From assembly GCA_943325515.2 (NCBI GenBank), contig CALPPS020000001.1, positions 1-64,000 of the forward strand: 64,000 bases of DNA, read 5' to 3'. Positions 53,016 to 60,674 of this stretch are shown piece by piece (the first letter of the stretch is position 1; each line of letters opens with the position of its first letter). The translations under genes and the position numbers were made by a program. The DNA comes from Flavobacterium psychrophilum. GTDB lineage: Bacteria; Bacteroidota; Bacteroidia; Flavobacteriales; Flavobacteriaceae. The notes below the pieces were generated by a model. It saw only the letters and a program-made list of their open reading frames with translations. It had not been told where the DNA came from and ran no database searches.

Positions 53016-53978
53016 CTAAATTTTCTCTGTTTTCAACAAACTGATAATTTGTTCTGCTAATTCTGTACCAATTCTATCTTGTGCTTCTAATGTTGCCGCC
53101 CCAATATGAGGTGTCAAAGAAATTTTTGTATGCATAAGAATTTGAATTTCTGGAGTTGGTTCATTTTCAAAAACGTCTAATCCAGCAAACAATAATTTAT
53201 CAGAGTCTAAAGCTAAGATTAAGGCTGCTTCATCAATCACACCACCACGAGCACAATTTACGATTCCAACACCATTTTTCATCAACTGAAATTCTTCTTT
53301 ACCTATAACATAACCATCTTGCGCTGGAACATGAAGTGTAATAAAATCTGAGTGTTTAATAACATCTTCCAAAGGTTCAGTTTCAAACTCTACATTGATG
53401 AATTGACCGTTATAGAAATCTACTTTAACTTCAGCTTTGTCTACAAATTTATCAGCTGCAATAACTTTCATTCCTAGACCTAAAGCCATTTTAGCAACGG
53501 CTTGTCCGATACGACCAAAACCAATAATTCCTAGTGTTTTTCCACGTAATTCAATACCATTGGCATACGCTTTTTTTAAACCATCAAAGTTACTATCACC
53601 TTCAAGAGGCATATTTCTATTAGAATCTTGCAAGAAACGAACACCAGTAAACAAATGAGCAAATACCAATTCAGCAACACTTTCAGAGGATGATGCAGGT
53701 GTGTTAATTACATGTTTTCCATTGGCACGCGCATATTCTACATCAATGTTGTCCATTCCAACACCACCACGACCTATGATTTTTAATCCTGGGCAGGCAT
53801 CAATGATGTCTTTACGAACTTTAGTAGCGCTTCTGACTAAAAGTACTGCTACGTCGTTACTATTTATAAAATTTGCTACTTGTTCTTGTGCAACTTTGGT
53901 AGTAATTACTTCAAAACCGCCTTTGTGTAAAGCGTCAATCCCGCTTTGTGAAATTCCGTCGTTGGCTAATACTTTCAT
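53016..53978 (-). CDS. serA: D-3-phosphoglycerate dehydrogenase-type 2-hydroxyacid dehydrogenase
   Basis: The product is about 320 residues from the ATG at 53976-53978 (MKVLANDGISQSG); a longer in-frame start at 54029 reads into an intergenic repeat and is unlikely. It has the catalytic-domain GRGGVGMDNID, the NAD-binding GIIGFGRIGQAVA, NCARGGVIDEAAL with the catalytic Arg, and LTPHIGAATLEAQ with the catalytic His. It lacks an ACT domain, so it is the short form without classical serine feedback. It follows serC on the same strand, giving two of the three steps of serine synthesis. Confidence 0.93.
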   Translation of the reverse strand: MKVLANDGISQSGIDALHKGGFEVITTKVAQEQVANFINSNDVAVLLVRSATKVRKDIIDACPGLKIIGRGGVGMDNIDVEYARANGKHVINTPASSSESVAELVFAHLFTGVRFLQDSNRNMPLEGDSNFDGLKKAYANGIELRGKTLGIIGFGRIGQAVAKMALGLGMKVIAADKFVDKAEVKVDFYNGQFINVEFETEPLEDVIKHSDFITLHVPAQDGYVIGKEEFQLMKNGVGIVNCARGGVIDEAALILALDSDKLLFAGLDVFENEPTPEIQILMHTKISLTPHIGAATLEAQDRIGTELAEQIISLLKTEKI

Positions 53979-54022
53979 TTTTTTTGTATAATGTATAATG
54001 TAAATTGTATATTGATTTTTTA

Positions 54023-54150
54023 TGAGCAAATCCCGCTATTCGTTTCAATCTTTTTTGTTTAGCACTTTTGTCATTCCGTCTCGTCTTTTTTGACGAGAGA
54101 GGAATCTCAACAAAAAAGGATTTCCACTACTATCGGGGCTAGGGCAATCT
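54023..54150. repeat. composite dispersed repeat between serC and serA
   Basis: The outer part runs from GAGCAAATCCCGCTATTCG (54024-54042) to AAAAAAGGATTTCC and CTATCGGGGCTAGGGC (up to about 54147). Inside it is a second unit, CATTCCGTCTCGTC-TTTTTT-GACGAGAGAGGAATCTC, with a perfect CTCGTC/GACGAG hairpin. Both types resemble short repeats seen often in Flavobacterium intergenic regions; here one appears nested in the other. Confidence 0.6.
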
Positions 54151-54151
54151 A

Positions 54152-55243
54152 TTAAACGGTAACTTCGTTTTGTTTTACTACTTCTTCCAACTCTTTCATC
54201 ACATCCACCAAAACCTGAACGCTTTCTAATGGCAAGGCATTGTACATAGAAGCTCGGTAACCACCCACAGAACGATGTCCTGCCAAGCCCGAAATCCCAG
54301 CGTCTTTCCACATTTTATCGAATGTTTCTTGGTTCTTTTCGTCAACCAATAAGAAGGTAGCATTCATACTACTTCTGTCTTTTGTATCAGCTGTTCCAAT
54401 GAATAATGGGTTTCTGTCAATTTCAGTATAAAGTAGCTTGGCTTTCGCTTCGTTTATCTTTTCTATAGCAGCAATTCCTCCTTGCTTTTTCAACCATTGC
54501 AATGTTAATAAACAAGTATAAACAGGAAATACAGCAGGCGTATTATACATGCTTTCAGCTTTTATGTGTTTTTCGTAATCTAAAATACTTGGAACTGTTC
54601 TTCCTGATTTTCCTAAAATCTCTTCTTTAACTACAACAAGTGTAGCTCCTGCAGCACCCATATTTTTCTGTGCACCAGCATAGATCAAATCAAATTTTGA
54701 GAAATCTAAAGTTCTAGAAAAAATATCAGAACTCATATCACAAACTACAGGAATATTTGTAGTTGGAAATGATTTCATTTGTGTCCCAAAAATGGTATTG
54801 TTACTTGTGCAGTGAAAATAATCAGAATCAGAAGGAATAGAATAATTTGTTGGAATATGATTATAATTTTGTTCTTTTGAAGAAGCTACTACATCCGTTT
54901 GACCAAAAAGTTTAGCTTCTTTGATAGCGTTATTAGCCCAAGTTCCAGTATCTAAATAAGCAGCTTTCCCATTAACTTTCATTAAATTGGAAGGTACCAT
55001 CAAAAATTCTAAACTTGCGCCACCTTGCAAAAATAATGCTTGATAACCTTTACCTTCCAAACCTAAAAGCTCTAAAACTAAAGCTCTTGCTTCATCCATC
55101 ACAGCTACAAAATCTTTACTTCTATGGGAAATTTCAAGGATAGACATACCTGAATTATTGAAGTCTAAAACGGCTTGCGCTGCTTTTTCAAAAACTTCTT
55201 GAGGAAGAATACATGGTCCAGCGCTATAATTATGTTTTTTCAT
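54152..55243 (-). CDS. serC: phosphoserine aminotransferase
   Basis: The 363-residue fold-type I PLP enzyme converts 3-phosphohydroxypyruvate and glutamate to phosphoserine. The start KKHNYSAGPCILPQEVFE is diagnostic; the PLP lysine is in DLIYAGAQKNMGAAGAT; the C-terminal AGHRSVGGYRASMYNA contributes substrate-binding residues. It is upstream of serA on the same strand, separated by about 170 bases that include a dispersed repeat. serB is not in the window. Confidence 0.96.
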   Translation of the reverse strand: MKKHNYSAGPCILPQEVFEKAAQAVLDFNNSGMSILEISHRSKDFVAVMDEARALVLELLGLEGKGYQALFLQGGASLEFLMVPSNLMKVNGKAAYLDTGTWANNAIKEAKLFGQTDVVASSKEQNYNHIPTNYSIPSDSDYFHCTSNNTIFGTQMKSFPTTNIPVVCDMSSDIFSRTLDFSKFDLIYAGAQKNMGAAGATLVVVKEEILGKSGRTVPSILDYEKHIKAESMYNTPAVFPVYTCLLTLQWLKKQGGIAAIEKINEAKAKLLYTEIDRNPLFIGTADTKDRSSMNATFLLVDEKNQETFDKMWKDAGISGLAGHRSVGGYRASMYNALPLESVQVLVDVMKELEEVVKQNEVTV

Positions 55244-55415
55244 TTTATTCTGAATTTATTTCAGAATCTTTTATCATCTGAAATGCTGTTATTTTAAAAA
55301 ATTAAGTCGCAAATTTCGGAAATAGGGTTGGAAATACCCATTTGTATTTATCAATATTAAATCGATGTTATCAACGAAAACGTTTTAGTTTATAACATTA
55401 GTTATACACTATCAA

Positions 55416-56474
55416 TCAAATAGATAACAAGAATTCTATTGTATCCAAATTATCGGCGTAATCCCATAATAGTGGTTGCTGTGTTTGTCCAAAGGGAATA
55501 CTGTTTTTTATCCCGCATGAAGACACAACACATTGTATTTTTTCAGCATCGTTAACTAGTTGCTTTTTAATATCTTCAATTTTCTCGTAATATTCATAGA
55601 AGATTGAAGAAATGGGAGAGGCGTAACTACTGTCTTCTTTCAAGGTTAGAAATTCATTATCCAATAATTTGAAATTACTCATCAAGAAAACGGCTTTGTT
55701 GTAGTCATAGTTATTTGAATATTTTTCATAAAAAATGACATCTTTGAATTCATAAATTGATTCAAAAAAAAGCTGAAAATCATAATTTTTAGGTACAATA
55801 AGTTTAGAGACATTGCGGCAACCTAAACCAAAATAACGGAAAATGTCTTCACCAAGCTTAACTAAATCTTCGCGGGTTTCATTTCCAGTCAAAATGGCAA
55901 CAGAGTTTCTGTTTTTTCGAATAATACTTGGTTTGTCTTTAAAATAATATTCAAAATAACGCGCTGTGTTATTACTTCCAGTAGCAATAACGGCATCAAA
56001 ATTCTCCAGTTTTCCATCAGTAAAAGTGATGAAATCTTCCATTTCAGGATTAATAGCAGTTAAATAGTTGGCTAAAAATTTAATGAGATGTTGATCATTA
56101 GAGGAAGTTTTTACTAAAACCTTGTGACCCGAAATCAAAACAGATAAAAAATCATGAAAGCCTACTAATGGAATATTTCCTGCCAGAATTAAACTAACTG
56201 TTTTTGGCTTAACTTCAGAAAAGTCATATTTTCCTAACCATTGATTTAAATTATCTTCTTGTAATGCTTTTGACCAAGATTCAATGGCATGATATACTTG
56301 ATCTGGGGTAAACCATCCGTTATGTGATTGTGATAAATTAATTAAATTGACAAAATCATCAAAAAACAACTCATTATGAATTACTGTTTCGTCTTTGGTG
56401 TTTTTATTTGAAGAAAATTGACTTAAAAACTTCCCTAATGCAACAAAACATTTTTTTTTATCAATTTGTAACAT
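55416..56474 (-). CDS. LuxC-type acyl-CoA reductase
   Basis: The 352-residue protein is of the LuxC/acyl-CoA reductase family, aldehyde-dehydrogenase fold. The AGNIPLVGFHDFLSVLISG stretch (98-116), the nucleotide-binding VIATGSNNTARYFEYYF and the probable catalytic Cys219 in YFGLGCRNVSKL are visible. It would reduce a fatty acyl-CoA to an aldehyde with NADPH. No LuxE, LuxD or luciferase genes are present, so it is not a light system. It diverges from a ferredoxin gene and lies upstream of serC on the same strand. Confidence 0.88.
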   Translation of the reverse strand: MLQIDKKKCFVALGKFLSQFSSNKNTKDETVIHNELFFDDFVNLINLSQSHNGWFTPDQVYHAIESWSKALQEDNLNQWLGKYDFSEVKPKTVSLILAGNIPLVGFHDFLSVLISGHKVLVKTSSNDQHLIKFLANYLTAINPEMEDFITFTDGKLENFDAVIATGSNNTARYFEYYFKDKPSIIRKNRNSVAILTGNETREDLVKLGEDIFRYFGLGCRNVSKLIVPKNYDFQLFFESIYEFKDVIFYEKYSNNYDYNKAVFLMSNFKLLDNEFLTLKEDSSYASPISSIFYEYYEKIEDIKKQLVNDAEKIQCVVSSCGIKNSIPFGQTQQPLLWDYADNLDTIEFLLSI

Positions 56475-56482
56475 TTGTTTTC

Positions 56483-56513
56483 TTGTTTATGAATTGTTTT
56501 GATTGTAATTTTG
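56483..56513 (+). promoter_or_regulatory. promoter of the ferredoxin gene
   Basis: A TTG (56483-56485), 20 bases and TAATTTTG (56506-56513) fit the Bacteroidota -33/-7 promoter. Transcription would start near 56520 and give a leader of about 115 bases containing the AAGTC-type repeat. Confidence 0.5.
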
Positions 56514-56532
56514 TACAAAAATAAGGCTAATT

Positions 56533-56630
56533 TAGTCGAAAGTCAAAAGTCGGAAGTCAAAAGATGCAAATCGTTTCACTTTCATTGTTTTTTGGACTTT
56601 TGGACTTTAGGCTTTCAAACTTTAAGACTA
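56533..56630. repeat. low-complexity AAAGTC inverted-repeat tract
   Basis: The tract has AGTCGAAAGTCAAAAGTCGG and AAGTCAAAAG on one side, and TTGGACTTTTGGACTTTAGG, then CTTTCAAACTTTAAGAC, on the other. The halves are roughly complementary, so the ferredoxin leader could fold into a long imperfect hairpin. Confidence 0.6.
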
Positions 56631-56636
56631 AAAAAA

Positions 56637-56987
56637 ATGGCAATTATTATAACTGACGAATGTATTAACTGTGGTGCATGTGAACCGGAATGCCCAAATA
56701 CAGCTATTTACGAAGGTGCTGATGACTGGAGGTACAAGGATGGTACCAAACTTAGAGGAAAAGTAATTTTACCCGATGGAACCGAAATAGATTCAGATGC
56801 AGCACAAACTCCAATATCAGACGATATTTATTATATAGTGCCTGGAAAGTGTACTGAATGTAAAGGTTTTCATGATGAGCCACAATGTGCGGCTGTATGT
56901 CCAGTGGATTGTTGTGTTCCTGATGATAATCATGTGGAGAGTGTAGAAATACTTTTAAATAGACAATCTTTTTTACATAATGAATAA
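56637..56987 (+). CDS. 2[4Fe-4S] ferredoxin
   Basis: The 116-residue protein starts at the ATG at 56637 ([15 protein letters not shown]); the frame is open further upstream, but only through an intergenic repeat. One cluster uses C9, C12, C15 and C19 in [12 protein letters not shown]. The second uses [18 protein letters not shown], with the longer eight-residue spacing of the Allochromatium-type 2[4Fe-4S] ferredoxins. It is a low-potential electron carrier in the cytoplasm. It is divergent from the acyl-CoA reductase and ends in a terminator of the repeat family. Confidence 0.95.
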   Translation: MAIIITDECINCGACEPECPNTAIYEGADDWRYKDGTKLRGKVILPDGTEIDSDAAQTPISDDIYYIVPGKCTECKGFHDEPQCAAVCPVDCCVPDDNHVESVEILLNRQSFLHNE

Positions 56988-57011
56988 AAAATATTGACTA
57001 ATTATGATTAT

Positions 57012-57050
57012 GCCCCAAAAAGTTAAATGCTATTTGGGGGATTTTTTTTG
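57012..57050 (+). terminator. terminator with the AAAAGTTA loop repeat (copy 2)
   Basis: The stem CCCCAAA (57013-57019) / TTTGGGG (57033-57039) is followed by GATTTTTTTT. The loop AAGTTAAATGCTA is the same core as in the copies at 4893 and 63392. It follows the ferredoxin stop. Confidence 0.75.
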
Positions 57051-57152
57051 GATTATTTAGTTTTTCCAAAAGAAGAAATTTGTTTTGAACGAATTGATAA
57101 AGATTCTTAAGCTAATAAAGAAGTCAAAAACTATCTTGTAACAACTAAATAA
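57042..57152 (+). pseudogene. possible gene fossil (DYLVFPKEEICFERIDKDS)
   Basis: One frame reads FFLDYLVFPKEEICFERI then DKDS, a TAA (57108-57110), then ANKEVKNYLVTTK and a TAA at 57150-57152. The amino acid composition is protein-like on both sides of the internal stop, unlike the AT-rich noise elsewhere. It may be the 3' end of a lost gene; I do not recognise the family. Confidence 0.3.
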
Positions 57153-57185
57153 TCCTTTATTATAAAATCTATACTTTAGTAGGGC

Positions 57186-57216
57186 TTTGCATCTTGGTTA
57201 TAATACCTTATATTTG
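57186..57216 (+). promoter_or_regulatory. promoter of ychF (TTTG-19-TATATTTG)
   Basis: TTTG at 57186-57189, a 19-base spacer and TATATTTG at 57209-57216 are an exact match to the Bacteroidota housekeeping promoter. The ATG at 57242 follows after 25 bases. Confidence 0.75.
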
Positions 57217-57241
57217 CACACTTTTTATAATAAATATAACA

Positions 57242-58336
57242 ATGAAAGCAGGAATTGTAGGATTGCCAAATGTTGGAAAATCAACTTTATTTAATTGTTT
57301 ATCAAATGCCAAAGCGCAAAGTGCCAACTTTCCTTTTTGTACTATTGAACCTAATATTGGAGTTGTAAACGTTCCAGACCCAAGAATTAACCGTTTAGAA
57401 GAATTGGTGAAACCAGAGCGAGTTCAAATGGCAACAGTCGATATTGTTGATATTGCAGGATTGGTTAAAGGAGCAAGTAAAGGAGAAGGATTAGGAAACC
57501 AATTCTTAGCTAATATAAGAGAATGTAACGCCATTATACATGTTTTGCGTTGCTTTGATAATGATAATATTGTACACGTAGATGGTAATGTAAATCCTAT
57601 TCGAGATAAAGAAACTATCGATATAGAGTTGCAATTAAAAGACTTAGAAACCGTTGAAAAACGTTTAGAAAAAGTTAACCGTGCTGCTAAAACAGGAAAT
57701 AAAGAAGCACAAGTTGAAAAAGCACTTTTGGATAGAATTCGTGAAAATTTATTACAAGCAAAATCAGCTAGAACAGTTGAACCTCAAAATCAAGATGAAT
57801 TAGAATTAATGGAAGATTTTCAATTAATTACCAATAAACCCGTTTTGTATGTTTGTAATGTAGATGAAAATTCGGCGGTAAATGGAAACAAATATGTTGA
57901 TCAAGTTCGTGAATTAGTAAAAGATGAAGATGCCGAAGTGATTATTCTTTCAGTTGGAGCAGAGGCAGATATTACAGAATTAGAAAGCTACGAAGAGCGT
58001 CAAGTTTTTCTTGAAGATATGGGATTAACTGAACCAGGTTCGGCAGTTTTAATTCGTGCTGCTTATAAATTATTGAAATTACAAACCTATTTCACTGCGG
58101 GAGTTAAAGAAGTTCGTGCATGGACTATAAAAATTGGTGATACAGCACCAAAGGCGGCTGGAGTAATTCATACTGATTTCGAAAAAGGTTTCATTCGGGC
58201 AGAGGTTATTGCGTTTGAAGAGTTTTCAAATTACGGTTCTGAAGCAAAAGTAAAAGAAGCTGGAAAGTTAAGAGTTGAAGGAAAAGAATACATCGTTAAA
58301 GACGGTGATGTAATGCATTTTAGGTTTAATGTTTAG
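57242..58336 (+). CDS. ychF: redox-regulated OBG-like ATPase YchF
   Basis: The product is 364 residues from the ATG at 57242 (MKAGIVGLPNVGKSTLFN); an upstream in-frame start would lie inside the promoter. G1 GLPNVGKST, G3-like DIAGLVKGASKGEGLGNQFL and a C-terminal TGS domain (about 280-363) are present. The usual NKxD motif is replaced by VCNVDE, in line with YchF's preference for ATP. YchF binds ribosomes and affects translation and oxidative-stress response. It is monocistronic with its own promoter and terminator. Confidence 0.96.
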   Translation: MKAGIVGLPNVGKSTLFNCLSNAKAQSANFPFCTIEPNIGVVNVPDPRINRLEELVKPERVQMATVDIVDIAGLVKGASKGEGLGNQFLANIRECNAIIHVLRCFDNDNIVHVDGNVNPIRDKETIDIELQLKDLETVEKRLEKVNRAAKTGNKEAQVEKALLDRIRENLLQAKSARTVEPQNQDELELMEDFQLITNKPVLYVCNVDENSAVNGNKYVDQVRELVKDEDAEVIILSVGAEADITELESYEERQVFLEDMGLTEPGSAVLIRAAYKLLKLQTYFTAGVKEVRAWTIKIGDTAPKAAGVIHTDFEKGFIRAEVIAFEEFSNYGSEAKVKEAGKLRVEGKEYIVKDGDVMHFRFNV

Positions 58337-58361
58337 AATTTTTAAAGATAGAAAAGACTAG

Positions 58362-58388
58362 CCGCAAAAGATATTTTGCGGTTTTTTT
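58362..58388 (+). terminator. rho-independent terminator of ychF
   Basis: The perfect 8-bp stem CCGCAAAA (58362-58369) / TTTTGCGG (58374-58381) has loop GATA and is followed by TTTTTTT. Confidence 0.9.
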
Positions 58389-58544
58389 AAATTCAATTAA
58401 TTCTTATTTGATTAATAATAGAAAAAAAAATCCAAATTCTATTCTCTTTTTTCTTTTATAAATTGTCAAAAACATTCTTAATAACTTCTCAAAATATCAT
58501 TTTAAAAATCATTCGATTACCACTATATTAGCAATTCCGATGTT

Positions 58545-58590
58545 TGTGCGAATAGCATAAGTCAAACTGAACGGAGTTAAAATCGATAGT
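58545..58590. repeat. fragment of the 38.3-kb intergenic repeat
   Basis: The leader of parE contains GCATAAGTCAAACTGAACGG and AGTTAAAATCGATAG, which share GAACGGAG, a TTA and AATCGA with the element at 38280-38362. This copy is shorter and lacks a clear full hairpin. Confidence 0.45.
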
Positions 58591-58596
58591 TTTATA

Positions 58597-60453
58597 ATGC
58601 AAGAACAAAACCAATATACCGAAGACAATATCCGTTCACTCGACTGGAAAGAACACATCCGAATGCGCCCAGGAATGTATATCGGAAAACTCGGTGACGG
58701 TTCTTCTCCCGATGATGGAATTTATATACTTCTGAAAGAAACCATCGACAACTGTATCGATGAGTTTGTTATGGGTGCAGGAAAAGTAATTGAGGTCACT
58801 ATCAAAGACAAAATGGTTACCGTTCGCGATTTTGGTCGTGGCATTCCGTTAGGAAAAGTGGTGGATGTCGTTTCCAAAATGAATACCGGTGGAAAATATG
58901 ATTCTAAAGCATTTAAGAAATCCGTTGGTTTAAATGGTGTTGGTACCAAAGCCGTAAATGCATTGTCAAATTACTTTCGTGTAGAATCGGTTCGTGATAA
59001 CCAACAAAAAGCTGCTGAGTTTTCTGCCGGAAATCTAACTATTGAAGAAGATATAATAGAATCTACCAAACGTAGAGGAACCAAAGTTTCGTTCGTTGCC
59101 GATGAAACTATTTTCAAAAATTACAAATACCGCAATGAGTACATCATCAAGATGCTCAAAAATTACTGTTATTTAAATCGAGGTTTAACCATTTATTACA
59201 ACGGAGAAAAATACATTTCAGAATATGGCCTAAAAGATTTATTGGAAGAAACGATTTCAGAAGATGACATGCAATATCCGGTGATTCACCTTGAAGGAGA
59301 AGATATAGAAATTGCTTTAACTCACAGTAAATCGCAATATTCAGAAGAATACCATTCCTTTGTAAACGGACAAAACACCACGCAAGGCGGAACTCATTTA
59401 GGTGCTTTCCGTGAAGCCATTGTAAAAACGATTAAAGAGTTTTACAACAAACCTTTTGAAGCTTCTGATATTCGTAAATCTATTGTTTCAGCTGTAGCGG
59501 TAAAAGTAGAAGAGCCTGTTTTTGAAAGCCAAACCAAAACTAAATTGGGTTCGACAGAAATTGGTCCGAATGGTCCATCAGTACGAACATTTGTCAATGA
59601 TTTTATCAAAACCAAACTGGATAATTTTTTACATAAAAACCCTGAAGTTGCTGATTTACTGCTTCGCAAAATTCTTCAAGCTGAGCGCGAACGAAAAGAG
59701 TTATCTGGAATTAGAAAATTAGCTAAAGATAGAGCCAAAAAAGCGAGTCTTCATAATAAGAAACTGCGAGATTGTAGAGTTCATTTGACTGATGCTAAAA
59801 ACCCTCGAAGTCTGGAAAGTACACTTTTTATTACCGAAGGAGATTCAGCTTCGGGTTCCATTACTAAATCTCGTGATGTGAATACACAAGCCGTTTTTAG
59901 TTTACGCGGAAAGCCCTTAAATTCCTACGGTATGACTAAGAAAATTGTGTATGAGAATGAAGAATTCAATTTGCTGCAAGCTGCTTTGGATATTGAAGAA
60001 GACATGGGCGATTTGCGTTACAATAATATTGTAATAGCCACTGATGCCGATGTCGATGGAATGCACATTCGATTATTGTTAATCACATTCTTTCTACAAT
60101 TTTTTCCAGAGTTGATAAAAGACGGACACTTGTATATTTTGCAAACACCATTATTCCGTGTGCGAAATAAAAAAGAAACCATTTATTGTTATAGCGATCA
60201 AGAACGCGTTGATGCCATCGAAAAATTAAAACCAAAACCAGAGATTACTAGATTTAAAGGTTTGGGTGAAATTTCACCCGATGAGTTTAAAAATTTCATT
60301 GGTGAAAGCATACGTTTGGATCCAGTAATGTTAGATAAAGCAACCTCTATCGAGACATTGTTAGAATTTTACATGGGTAAAAATACTCCTGATAGACAAA
60401 CGTTCATTATTAATAATTTGAAAGTAGAATTGGATGTGGTGGAAAAAAGTTAA
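58597..60453 (+). CDS. parE: DNA topoisomerase IV subunit B
   Basis: The 618-residue protein has a GHKL ATPase domain (about 1-220; [55 protein letters not shown]), a transducer domain and a TOPRIM domain (TEGDSASGS near 408; [15 protein letters not shown] near 483; [17 protein letters not shown]). It lacks a long GyrB-type insert and pairs with a ParC-like subunit two genes on, so topoisomerase IV is the better call than gyrase. It decatenates daughter chromosomes. It is the first gene of a three-gene unit. Confidence 0.94.
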   Translation: MQEQNQYTEDNIRSLDWKEHIRMRPGMYIGKLGDGSSPDDGIYILLKETIDNCIDEFVMGAGKVIEVTIKDKMVTVRDFGRGIPLGKVVDVVSKMNTGGKYDSKAFKKSVGLNGVGTKAVNALSNYFRVESVRDNQQKAAEFSAGNLTIEEDIIESTKRRGTKVSFVADETIFKNYKYRNEYIIKMLKNYCYLNRGLTIYYNGEKYISEYGLKDLLEETISEDDMQYPVIHLEGEDIEIALTHSKSQYSEEYHSFVNGQNTTQGGTHLGAFREAIVKTIKEFYNKPFEASDIRKSIVSAVAVKVEEPVFESQTKTKLGSTEIGPNGPSVRTFVNDFIKTKLDNFLHKNPEVADLLLRKILQAERERKELSGIRKLAKDRAKKASLHNKKLRDCRVHLTDAKNPRSLESTLFITEGDSASGSITKSRDVNTQAVFSLRGKPLNSYGMTKKIVYENEEFNLLQAALDIEEDMGDLRYNNIVIATDADVDGMHIRLLLITFFLQFFPELIKDGHLYILQTPLFRVRNKKETIYCYSDQERVDAIEKLKPKPEITRFKGLGEISPDEFKNFIGESIRLDPVMLDKATSIETLLEFYMGKNTPDRQTFIINNLKVELDVVEKS

Positions 60454-60458
60454 TTTAT

Positions 60459-60641
60459 ATGAATACGAAAACCATCATACTAGTTCTTATTGTTTTTATT
60501 TTTAGTTTTTCAGCTACTTTTTTTATTATCAAAAGTAATGATCACAAAGAGTGTATTATTTTGCAAAAAAAATCTAAAGATGTAAACGGAAATATAATAG
60601 TATTGAAAGAACATATTTGTAAAGAAAAATATTCTTTTTAA
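60459..60641 (+). CDS. small single-helix membrane protein between parE and parC
   Basis: The 60-residue protein has one N-terminal hydrophobic helix (4-23, TIILVLIVFIFSFSATFFII) and a short soluble tail with two cysteines (ECIILQ and HICKEKYSF). It starts 5 bases after the parE stop and precedes parC by 33 bases, so it is cotranscribed. I recognise no family; the two Cys would face the periplasm if the helix is a signal anchor. Confidence 0.6.
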   Translation: MNTKTIILVLIVFIFSFSATFFIIKSNDHKECIILQKKSKDVNGNIIVLKEHICKEKYSF

Positions 60642-60674
60642 AATAAAAATCAAATACGATTCATAATACATTAA

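Noticed and set aside
54045-54311. An 88-residue minus-strand open frame over the serC 3' end
   Set aside because: It lies in another frame of serC and continues into the intergenic repeat; its composition (many Arg, Gly, Ser) fits a shadow frame.
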